Assembly (NCBI GenBank): GCA_023078555.1
Contig: CM041196.1
Span: 992,001 to 1,056,000 of the forward strand
Source of the DNA: Ulva prolifera
Lineage: Eukaryota; Chlorophyta; Ulvophyceae; Ulvales; Ulvaceae
Length of the DNA: 64,000 nucleotides
Direction of reading: 5' to 3'
A program made the position numbers and the translations under genes. The notes beneath the pieces were generated by a model, which did no database searches, was not told the DNA's origin, and worked only from the letters and a program-made list of their open reading frames with translations. This document shows, piece after piece, positions 13,901 to 25,900 of the stretch (position 1 is the first letter of the stretch; each line of letters begins with the position of its first letter).

Positions 13901-16900
13901 AACATGACTCCTCTCCTGCAGAACTGGATGCCCAGCGAGCCCTGGAACTGAGGCGTGATCTCCTGGGGCGATTCACTCAGAGTGAATGCGATTTAGATTC
14001 GTGGCTGCAAGGCACAACAGAGGCCCTCCGCCGTGCAGCGCAGGCATCTACAGCTGCCTATGGTGGCACCTACACCATCAAAGACATCCAGCCAGTGGCC
14101 AGCTACGCTGGGCTCTCGAAACTCCAGCTTGAGTTCGAGCACGAGTGCACATCCTCCGCATTTGGCTCTTGGACGGCCAATGTATTGAGCAAGTCGGCCC
14201 AGGGAGAAGATGGTACGCACCGACCAGTGCTGTGCAAGTCTTACAGCCTGCACACACTGCAGATGCATGACCCTGCTTGTGCACTACATGTGAACTGATA
14301 GAAAACTCACATGTCTATCGTGCGACCCGTTGTATTTATCGGCCGGTCTGTTGATGCGATGTTGCAACAGAATGATTGCGCAGTCTCAGCTGGTGCGGAC
14401 GCAGGTGAAGTCGGCCACCTGCGCCAGCTGTCTTCCACATTCTGTCCATCTTGGTGATCCATTTATGATAACCTACGGCGCAGTTACACCTTGTACTTTT
14501 TGCAGCTACACCAGTCTGCCAACTTTTTCCAGAGGGCTTGCTGCATGACTCCACTTTCGTTGGCTGATGTTCAGTTGTCATCACGTGCAAGCAGATTTTG
14601 ATGTTTCTCTGTCTCTAGATCTGGTCATATATGCAGCAGGCACACACACAACTAGACTTCTTCCGTCTCAGGTTTTCTTGCGCTGGTAGATCTCTGATTG
14701 GAACAGCATGTATCCAGTGTCAAATATTAGCTCCACAGGCATTTGCACCCTCGAGCAGAATCTTAAGTTTCTCAAATGTCATGAGTTTGAACGCTGCAGC
14801 GGACGTTGCCCTGGACTGTCAGGTGGTGGACCACCAGGAGAACGTCAGCTTCGTCGAGATGCTCGGTGTTGCCGCCGGGCCCGCATCGTCCTCCATCATC
14901 TCCGTCCGCCTGAAACCAGGCACTGCGTATAATACCACACAGGTAGGCTGCCTCGATCCTGAACTGCCCGTTTGTTGACAAGGCGGTCACGGTGAGGCGG
15001 CAGCCCTGCCCGCAGAATGACATTGCGTCGTTCCGCACACCCCATCGACCCTATGCAACAGTCTGCTCTAGCCACAGCCATGTGCTTCAGTGAAATGTGT
15101 TTTCGCATCAGCGGACTGCGTCGCCTCATGCCACCATGCCCTGTCATTTGCTTGAGCATGAACCAGTGTCAAGCTCGCAGCGCTGTGAGCATGCCTGGCT
15201 GGTTGTTGGGGGAACTGTGCATACATGCAGAGCTCCTGATCTCCGCACCTGCTGATTGAGCAGTCTACTGCTTCTTTGAATATACATGACGTGGCGAGCA
15301 AGAGCCTGGGAAACAATGCAAGAGCACTGCCCAGTGCATGGCGCAGCGTGCATGTGATTGTCCAGGGTGACCCTAATGACAATCCCATGGCCACTTCAGG
15401 CAGTGCCAAAGCATCTCAAGCGCACCAGCAGGTGCACGGTGGATCACGTGCAGGTGTTTGTGCACCCCAGGAGCTCGAAGCCTTCGCACCAGCACTCGAA
15501 GCTGCAGGAGCGCCGGCCAGTGCTCGCCGCTCGCTATGAGCCGACCTCCCGCATCCTCGCCTTACTTCTGCCGGCGGCTCAGACGACCGGAGAACACAAG
15601 CATGTCATTGCATTCTGTGCCTTCACGGCAGACTATAAGAATCTGCAGACGACTCGGGAGCTGCCCGTATCTCTGCCGGGGCAGTGCTCCTCAGGCCCAG
15701 AGGGAGTGCCTGTGTACACCGGAGAGCTGCCCTTCGTGCTCCTGCCCGCTGTTGCTGACAGCGAAGGCGGGGGCACTGCCGACAAGGTGCGGTGCTCCAT
15801 GCACGCCAACCATGGTTTCTCACAGCATCTGCTGACATTTCCCTGATTCCAACCGCCACACGTCGCGGCAGTGGCATATCTCTATACTATAATTGTGCTC
15901 ATCTGATCTGTCAAATGATGTACTCAATGACACTTGTTTGTATGGTAGCATGCTGATTATAGATGCAGTTTGAGTAAATGATGACACCGGTGTATGCACA
16001 GATGGCGCTCATCCTGGAGGAGGAGCGTGTTGCCCTGTACAACATCCTGAGCAAGTCATGGGAGCCCGAGTCGCTGACAGTGGCGACGGCGGGCAAGCAG
16101 TGGCTGTGCACGCCCTGCCGCACCGCCCTGCTCGCCGTGCGCCACGACGACACCCTCGGCAGATGGCTGCTCGATGCCTACTCCCTCGAGGACGGCGGCA
16201 CCGCACAGCCACTCTTCTGGCACATCCTGAAGGACGCGGACCTCCCACCCGAAGTGGCATCACTGCCGTGCTCTGTGCGGTCCATGCCCCTCCCTGTTGT
16301 GTCCACGTGTACGTATCAGCGCCTGTGTTCTGTGACAGCAGGAGACTTGGCTGGTGTGAAGTGAGCATGTGCATTACACAGGGTGCTCTCCGCACCGATG
16401 CCTTGGTGCACCTGCGCATACTGTGCATGCATGCGAGCACGGTGCGTGATCTCATTGCAGAAGACAAAATTACATACAGACTTCCTGGAAATGGTGAGCT
16501 GCCAGCCCCTATATCATGCAAGGCATCAGTGGTGGTGATGTGATTTCTGTGCATGAGAGTGCGGCGTGCAGGGCCCTCGGTTCACGGCAGCTGCGGTGGA
16601 AGGCGGCACGTACCTCCTGGCGGCCAACGGCCACGAGCTCTTTGCAACTTCACTCAAGCTTCAAAGCATTCACGTCGAGAACGCCCTGGCCGAGCACGGA
16701 GCGGCAGCGGACACCTCTGCGGCGACTTCTGACACCAACCGGCTGCTCAACTACATCCACAGTTGTTGCCTGCGGTTCCCGCTCGACGACTGCATCGGGC
16801 TCGCTGAGGCGACGCAGCGTGCGCAGAAGGGGGGCACCACAGTGTGTCGGACCGTGCGACTTCACATGGCGACAGGTGTGTTGTGCATGTTCATCGTGTG

Positions 16901-19900
16901 CTTGTGGTATCTGCTGCGAGACAGTGTGAAGCTGCCGGTTACCGGATCAGCGTTCCTCTTCACTAAATGGTCATGCACACCATCAGTGTGCGCACACCAT
17001 CAGTGTCGTACATGCCGGCCCCCGAGATGCCTCTGATCCCATGTACTGTGTCTTCTGAGGATGTGATGTGCTGAGATCATGTAGACATCTTGGTCGATGT
17101 TCTGTTAAACACGGCCGACCATTTTTTCAGTTTCGGTCGAACGAATGCAGTCAAAGTGGCACATTTGAGGAATCCTGGCGTAGTCTTGCATTTCTGGAGT
17201 GAGTACAGATTGACTGCTGACAGGATCTTCAGCGACTTTTCCATGTGAACGGCAACCAGAGTTGCATTAATACGCGTATCTTTCGATTTCGGTACGTTTA
17301 ATACGCGTATTTTATTCCAACGTACTGTATCAGCGTATAGTACGCGCGTACGTTTCGGACTAATGCGTTTTGAGATACCTAGAGCTCTGCACTGTGGTGC
17401 ACCTCTAGCCACAAGGCCAAAGGAGGTTTTTAACATCCCTTGCATTGCATGATGAGCCTGAGTAACCTGATAAACTAACTGACTGTTAGTATATTGTACT
17501 GTTCTCTGCAACAGTGTGCCTGAGCATAGATGACAGTGACCGTGGCTCTACCAAGTCTGGCCATCACCGAAGGCGCCAAGCCAGTGATGTAGCCTATACA
17601 GCGTACTTTTCAACCCCCCTAGATTTGAGCCAACGTACCATGCGCGTATTTTTGCTTAACGTACTTTATCACGAAACGTACTAATGCAACTCTGACGGCA
17701 ACATAGTTCTGCTGATGCAGCGGACGAAGGAGCTGGGCAGCGCATGGTGGAGTATGCGGAGGACCTCATCCACCACGCCTTGCACATCGCCTCGCAGAAG
17801 CCCGCGGGGCGGCTCCTGGCGCTGCAGCCCTGTGTGGCCCCGTCCGTCGCAGGCGCTCTTGAGCGATCTGCAGCAGGCAGCGAGGACTTCGGCAAGTGGA
17901 TTCTGACAGCCATGTGCCTACTTCCGCTGCAGCTGTCGAGGTGTGCTTCCAATCTCGTTCAAGACATGCCATATGTCGCATCAGCCTAATGTAGCACAAT
18001 GGAGACGAATCCTTTAATATTCCTGGGTGGTCATGGAGTGCAATTGGCTGGCAGCGAATCTCCCTCAGATGGCGGTAAAGTGTGTGGTCGGTTCAGTAGA
18101 TGCAGGCGCGCGAACTCGCATGGCAATTCGTATGATTTCAAGTTGCGATATGCTGGTCTGCTGGTGCCCTAGGTAAGTGATGAGATGTACATCCTCCCGT
18201 TGAGGCCCTAGAACCACGTGCAGGTGCATGGGCAACACGCTGGAGCCGATGCATGACGGCGAGCCCCGCCGCGGCGTCGACACGGGCGCTGACGGCGACA
18301 TCGACGGCATGGCGCGCGCGCTGCGCCTCGGCCTGTACGAGAGCGTCCTCGCCTCCCACACCGGGCCCGTGAAGTTCGTGTGCGCCCTGGGCCAGCAGAG
18401 CACGGGCAAGTCGTACCAGCTGAACCACCTCGGCGGCACGCTGTTTGACGTCGCGGGTGGCCGCTGCACGGACGGCGTGTGGATGTCGGTGCGCTTCATG
18501 CGTGATGGAGGCGGCGCGGAGACGGCGGTGGTTTTCCTGGACTGCGAGGGCATCGGGTCGCCGCAGCGGCACGAGGTGGAGGACATGCTGCACTGCCTCC
18601 TCGTCGGCGCCGTGTCCAGCCTCACCATGTTCAAGACCCACTTCGCCTTCACCACGTGCGCTGCCACTACCTGACCTCCAGTACCTGATGAACGGACTCT
18701 ATTATTTTTGTGCCATCGGGATAGCTGCCGTGCGATTGCAGATTCAGCGAATAGTGTGTCTCACAATCAGGGCATGCATCTTGCATGCATTTTGTGTGCA
18801 TGAAGGTCGGTCTGCGTGTGATGTACACATGTCATGTGCCCTGCCACACTAAGCACTGACGCTGCAAGCGTCTCTTGAGGTCAACACGTCCATTAGGGTT
18901 CACATCGCAGCATGCTTCCTCCCACATCAGCTCTTGATATGCACATATGGCGCCACGCTCATGTCAACTTGGCAATTCCCACCGCATAATACACTACCGG
19001 CTCATGCAGTGAGCTGAAGGAAACACTGAAGCGCATCAACAAAGGCGCGGAGCGTGTCGCTGACATCTGCGGCTCCTCACGCACCACCACTGCTCCTAAT
19101 GCCAGTGGCACCGCCTCCAGCAGCGTGCCCGTGATGCCACCAGAGAAGCGGCGCGTGTTCCGCGGGAGCATCATGTTCTGCTTGAAGGACGTGCCCCCCG
19201 ACTCCATGCGCAGCATCATCCGCGACTTCAAGCGCCCTCTGGACAGCATGGTCCGCAGTGGCGACAACTTCGTCTCGGCCATCTACAACAACAGCCTTGC
19301 TGTGTCTGCATTCCCCAGCCTCAGCCGATCGTTCTACTCATCGCTGCAGCGGGTGCGGTGATCCTCTGGATGCTGCCCAGCTCCACTACACGCCTTTCTA
19401 CACCTGTATGTATGCACATGAAGGCTGTGCATATGAGCATGCACAGTGTGACTGCGGTATCAGTGTTCGCCCCCGGATCTGGGCATCACGATGCAGAGCG
19501 GACCACATTTGTGAGGCCATCGCGGCAGTCTGCGTGACAAGTGTGGCATGCATCTGGGAGCAGACACCGGTGTGGTGTGCATGTTTGCGCTGTGCGCTAC
19601 ACCTTTTATGGTGCTTGCTGCTGCTCACTTTGTTGGCCGCTCCATGTTGTCTGTAAGGCGGTGACCGCAATTGACTGCCATCGGTACACGTACTGACCCG
19701 CCATATGAGTCCCTGCGCTGCACAGCTCCTCCGAGCTCCTCTGAGTACCACATTTGTTGAGTACCGCTGCAGAGCTACTCTGATCACCCTTCGAGTAGCA
19801 TGTGTGCCGTGCAACCTGTACCAGGCGCCCAGTGAGGGCCCATGCCATGCTGCTCTTGACCTGCGGAGCCGCTTGCAGGATTGCGTGGGGCGGCTGCAGC

Positions 19901-22900
19901 GTGAGGGCTGCCCGAGCTACGCCAATGGCCCCGACGCAGGCTACACCCTCAAGATGATGATGATGAAGGTGGCACACAAGGACTGGACGGCCATCGACCG
20001 GCAGCTGATCGTGTCCAAGGCCAAGGCCGTGCGGGCGGTGATGCTGGGAGTCGTGCACCATGGCTGCGAGGCCGCCCTCAAGCCTGATGGCTCCCCGCTG
20101 GGGTCACTGCCCCTGCAGTTCAGCGGTGTGGCAATGACTCCTTGATTCAGCCTGCATGGCATACCACTGAAGTGTGTGCATCCCGGTGCCACATCTGCAT
20201 GCCACTAAATCCTCTGAATTTGATCATGGCACATAAACCGCATGCCGGTGTCTTCTTCTCAAGTGCATGGTCTGATATCGCGCTATTCAGGGAACCACGT
20301 GCTGACATGGAACCACGTGCTGACATGGCGCGCTTTTGCAAACACGTGCTGCACCCTGTGGCACTTCCCCGTGCCGCTGTCAACGCTTGTGAGCTGATGT
20401 TGGTGCCGCGGTGCAGACGCTAACGAGGAACGGCCCAGCAGGAGCGACCTTCAGCAGGTGACATTCACCGTGTCCCTGCCGGCCTACGTCTTCACTTCGG
20501 ACGTGGTCCAGGACATCCTCCAGCACGCCCAGAGCAACGTCGACTCAAAGCTCGACATGAAGCCATCAGATGCAAAGGACAACAGAGCTCTCCCCACAGG
20601 CACGCTCTTCGGGGGCGACCGTGGTGATGCACTCTCCTTGGATCCCTGGCCCGGAGCTGTCAGGCTCGGCAGATCAGCAGGCACATCACAGGCGTCGTCG
20701 CCGTTGGCTCACACAGGACACGGCACATCAAGGCCTGTCAGCTATGCCGGGGCTGTGCGCGCCTTCAGGGGGCCCCCGGTAGCTGGGCCGGTGGCAGAGG
20801 CCGCCACTGACGACGACGATGACGACGCGTCCAGCATGGGAGCATCTGGTTTCGGTGACAACGCCACGCAGGCAAGTGAACTGGATGCGGCGCCGTTCAT
20901 GGGCGCAGGCATCGCGGTGAAGGCTGCTGCTGAGCCGACACGTGCTCCCATTCGCACCTGTGAGGCAGTCGGTGGCAATCGCTTTGCGCTGCTAGACGCC
21001 CAGGAGAGTGATGTTGACATGATGGACGTGGACAATAGCGCCGCTGATGAAGGCGCTGATGGTGAAGATGCATCCATGGCCAGCCGTGGCGTCAGCCGCA
21101 AAGGCTCTGGAGGTGATGACAGCAGCTCTGATGACGACTGGGCCATTGACATGCGGCAGAGCCTGCTTGGCCTGGGTGGCACTGGGACAGCTGAAGCCGA
21201 TGGCGACCCCGACTTGGCAGCACACATGGCTGGGATTCCCTTCGGCGGATCACAAGGACTGACACCCACCGCCGCAGATGGAGGCAAGGTGAAGGGCGGG
21301 GAGCAGGCCGTGGTGCAGATGCAGTGGACGCTGCCGCTGCCGGACCACGAGCTGCGGCTGGGCAGCGCCGTGCAGGAGGCCGGCGCCGCGGAGGGCATGC
21401 TGGGCGTGCCCGAGGCGCTGCTGCAGCAGGACCTGCGCGCGCTGCGTGTGCACCTCATGGATGCGCTCGGCCTGCAGCGCCCCGACAAGGATGCAAACGA
21501 GTTCAGGTGTAGCGATCCCTGCCGACAACTCTGAAAACCAACGAGTTTTTTTTTGCATCTGCAGCCCTGGCCACACAACGGCATGTGGTCCCGTTAATTT
21601 GGAGTTGTCAATGTCCTCTTCAGGATACGGCTCAGTACATCTACACTTCTTTACTTTACACTCGTAAGAGGCTATCATGTCACGTTGTCGCATCTCACCT
21701 ATGCTGTAGTCAGTCTGCTCTGACACTTGAGTTGTGATCTGAACACCTGCTCTTGGTATTTGCCTGTTCCTGCTGGCCCTCACGCTCTAAATCATCAGTG
21801 CACTGAAGTACAGCTGACAGTGTACATGTGGTCTGGCGCTGACTGCTGCATCTACCTGAGTCAGATGGTGGGACATGCTTCCCATGCAAGAATCCCATAC
21901 TTTGCCAATTGAGCAGCTTGCAACCTGGATCTCATGTGGGCCAAGCGTGTCTACAGGGACCATGTCTTTAAGCTTGAAAGCATGCGTATGCATGCATATG
22001 CACCTGACAGAGCTTACATGGCCAGGAGCGCATACTGAGCAGTGCCTCAGCGCATGCTCAGCTGGTGTGCCACATCGCTGCAAATGCATAGGACTGCGCT
22101 GAGACCATGTGTGTACATCTGCAGGCTGCTCCAGGCGGCGCTGCAGGGGCTGGTGCAGGGCCTGCTGCGCCGCCGCCGCGCGGTCGCGACGGCGTGGCTC
22201 GCGCATGCCACGGTGGCCATCGCGGACACCCCCGAGGCGTCCGAGCTGCAGTCCGCCCTCGCCGACCATCTCCGCCGCCTCGACGCCGCCTGGCAGGTCT
22301 GCAGCGCCACCTGCGCTGACTGCCTGCTGCCGTGCTGCGAGCTCGGCAGCCATGCGCAGCACAGCTGCAGCACAGACCACCGCTGCAAGGCTGACTGCGC
22401 CTTCTGCGAGCAAGAGATGCGGCTGCCGGGAGGCGGGATTGTCCACTCCTGCAGCGGCAAGGCCGGTCACCACGGCCGCCACATGTGCAAAGACAAGCCG
22501 CATGCATGCGGCAGGCCGTGTGCGCTGAAGGGGCGCGCCGAGAACTGCAACGGTGTTTGCGCACGTGAGCCGCAGCATGATGGGGAGTGCGACTGCGAAT
22601 GCGGAAACCACCTCTGCGGCGCCGCTTGCTCCCTCCCGGGCTGCAGTCACACCTGCAAGGAGCCGTGGGGGGCACCGCATGATCGCCACAGCTGTGGCGC
22701 CACCGCCTGCCCGATGGTGCGACTCTCTGTGTACATGCTCGGGTCGATCTGCCGCCTGGAACAATATCTTGGTGGGGTTGGTGTCGTGGTGTCCAGATGG
22801 TGTCTGCGCGATATTAATAACAGGCATCTTACATGAAGCAGGCCTGGTTGCGATGAACATCATCAGAAACCGAACAGCAGTTGTATAGTGCTCGTGACAG

Positions 22901-25900
22901 CTGGCTGGGGGAGGAACAGTGCATTTGCTCCACATTTCTTTGCTTCTGTGCCTCATGGCTACAATGTGCACATCTTCTGTCGTGCTTTTTTCATGAAGCA
23001 CTTCTGCCGTGCTTTGTCATGCACCACAAAACTTCTGTAGCCATAGATACTGTGGGTGGGTGTGCATTTTGCTCATGGCGGCTTTCATTCGCCTGTAAGA
23101 CCCAGAGCTGAGTCAATTCTACTGTAGTACAACAGCTCGATTCTGACTGTGACGACAGTAAATTGATGTTTGTGTGTGCAGAAGTGCCCGCTTTGCGGAG
23201 GAGGCTGCCCCGGCGGCCACTTCCACGCCCTGGAGGAGCCCGACGCCCACCACCAGTGCGGCGCGGAGCACCGCTGCATGCAGCCCGGAACGCTGCAGCA
23301 GAGCCTCTGCAGCCACACCGGCGGCTGCAGCATCGAGGGCCAGATTGAGAAGGTGCCACGAAGGTTCAAGGGGAAGCGCGGCGAGTTCGAATACGACGCG
23401 GTCACCCGCCAGAACATGCAGCGCAAGGTGTGCACCGTGATGGTACCCCCGGGCGAGTTGCGCCACGACGGCCCGTGCAGCTGCGGGCGCGCGGCAGAGG
23501 AGCACTACTGTGGGGCACCCTGCCCCCAGTGCCTCTACAGGTGCGCCTACGGGCTTTGCATCATTGTCAGCGCGCACAAGTCCGTGAGGGAGTCTGCTTT
23601 CTTGCCGGTCCTCTGAGCTCTCTTTGGTGTTGTATCAGCACCTCACTTGCGTGGGACTCCATGTCAAGACATTACTTTTGACCATAACATGGCAGTACAG
23701 TCCACATCGAGTGTGTATGTTCGCAGACCAAGGCGAGAGACGTCTGCCATATGAAACTGTCATATTTCCTTGCCGACATATCTGGTTGCGCTGTCGGCGT
23801 CATCCGCGTGATGCATACATCCATATATTGCTGTGAAGTATCAGCATGTCCTCTACAGCCCAGCTTGACATGAGATATGCTGATTGTTGTTGCGGCAGTC
23901 GCTGCCACCGTTAAACCATGCACAGATCATCTACATCGCGGGGCATCTTTCGCCGTGTTGTCTCAAAGCAGCCCAAAATGTAGACTGAGTCCCGCACTGG
24001 TGTGAGTGCAGGTGCACAAAGGCCGCAGGGCATGAGGGGCGGCACCGGGCGCCGCATGGCAACCTCGAAAACAGCCATTTCCTCTCCTCCGCCGCCGAGT
24101 TTGACCTGAAGGACCGAAAGTAAGCCCCCCCCCCCCCCCCCCCCCCCCCTCAATTGTACTTCCTACAGTAACTCACAATGCTGCAGTTCCTTTTGTACAA
24201 TTTACCTGTTTGACAGATGATGCAAAGAATGAATGTGCGCACCCGTACGAACACATCGCACTTGGGTTGCGGTGACCAGAGGTGGCGCAAGCGGTCTATG
24301 TTGCGCAGGTACGCCGTCGGGGACTCGGCCATTGCTGAGACGTGCGACAGTTTCTGCACCAACTGCGGCCGCGGCCACCTACATTTTGTCAATTGCGACA
24401 AGACCATCTGTGGAAGCGCGCTGCATGACTGTGCTCGCCACAGCAGCCGCGATTTTGCTGCTCCCGACTCAGCAGGCGGGCCAGGCAAGGCCTTGCAAAT
24501 GGACGAGTACACACACGACTTCCACTGGGAGAAGATGGGCTTCGAGGATCCTGTGAAGACTGCCGATGATCTCCGCACCTTTCGAATGTGTGGCAACTTC
24601 TGCACATGCGAAGAGCACCTGCAGGTGAGCATGCTGCCCAGAACACAAGAATAGATTGTGTGCAGCTGCAGCTGTGTGTAGGCACACCTTTCCTTGCTCA
24701 CGGCAGCACCTGCCAGTCTGTGTACAGACATATTTCATGGTGTACATTTTGACTCGATCATGCCCGGAAGCTTAGGTGTCGGGACTGCTGCAGTGTCTGC
24801 AGGAACTCCATCTCTGTAGGTGGCTGTAGCAGTCAGAGTTGCTCCACTTTTTGTACCTTTCGGTGAACCAGGCCTGACACTTGCTTTTGAGTCAAAAGCG
24901 ATTCCGCTGCCGAGAACACACTCATCCGCACATCATGTAACAAGCTCCAGAACCTGATGGATACATGCGTCAGTGCTGCACACCACGCCATGGCTGAGCG
25001 GAAAGCATGTCATCTGTGAGCGTTGCTGCAGGCGGATGGCAGCATGGACAAGAAGTACTGCCTGCTGCCGCTTTGGCACGCCCCGCTGGACCCGAGGAGC
25101 GACCCCAACCAGGCCAGGCCCGCCGACTGCACCGTCGCCGATGTCTTCATCTCCGAGGACGGCTGCCTGCTGCCCTGCAAGTGCGTCTCCTTTCCATCCC
25201 TGATGCCCCGTCTGCACGCGGATGTACGCCACATACAAGACTGTGCTCCGTGTTGATGGCTGTTTCGTAACTTGTGGAACCTTGCAGTGTACAGCACCGC
25301 ACACCAGTGCTGGCGGCATCATGCTTGCTTGTGTAGCAGTTTCTCGTTCGTGCCCAATGTGATGAGTTCTTACATCAGCATGCATTGCAATGGCCCCTAC
25401 TGGTATGGCTGCATAGCACATGGCAACAGCTAGATGGAGATCAGGATATGTCTGCATGTTCGCGCCAGCCAACCATCTGCTCATGCATGTCTTGTCTCAG
25501 GCTCACCACACTGAACAGTATATGCTGCTATCCTTGTGCACCTGAGCGTGCTGAGCTCTCTGCACAACTATTGACTGTGCGGCAATGGCGTGTGCAGGCA
25601 CGTGACGGTGTCGGACGTGCACACGTTCTTCGTCATCGACCGCTCCGGTAGCATGGGCTCCCCGACCATCTGCCCCGACAGCCGCGACATCCGGGAGCAT
25701 GCGCGCTTCCTCCCAAACGGCGACCTCGACAATGTGCTCGGGGTCGTGTACGAGGCTGCAAACAAGTACATCCTCGAGCGCATTGCGCGGGCGCCGCGGG
25801 ACGTTGCGACCTTCATCCCCTTCAACGACCACGCCAAGGTCGACTTTGCCGGCTGGCCGGTCCAGGACGGGGCTCGCCTGCTGGACAGGATGATGCAAAC

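Larger units (their letters stand above)
4928..14942 (+). other. Copy 1 exons 1-12: N-terminal region of unknown fold
   Basis: About 1,038 residues in twelve exons. No known domain was recognised. Landmarks shared with copy 2 include GLYQLV and QDH in exon 1, VSKPVA in exon 2, a DLxEGLLxxCPWL stretch in exon 3, PPFNLTLRLL and KPFESGEGITEDYSVQQHTS in exon 4, and EMLGVAAG in exon 12. Exon 3 ends in an acidic Ser/Asp-rich segment. Exons 6-11 are rich in Leu, Ala, Arg and Glu and probably helical. These exons are the most diverged part between the copies, yet every intron phase matches. Function is unknown; a helical interaction or regulatory region is a guess. Confidence 0.75.

Noticed and set aside
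17085-17511. 144-codon minus-strand frame around the MITE
   Set aside because: It spans from intron sequence into the MITE and ends inside it, has no homology and shows no start or splice support.
20742-21584. 280-codon minus-strand frame opposite exon 21 of copy 1
   Set aside because: Ser/Pro/Ala-rich shadow of the acidic linker exon; the plus-strand frame has splice signals and a homologue in copy 2.
21787-23001. 404-codon minus-strand frame opposite exon 22
   Set aside because: It crosses intron and exon sequence of copy 1 alike, and the plus-strand exon is conserved in copy 2.
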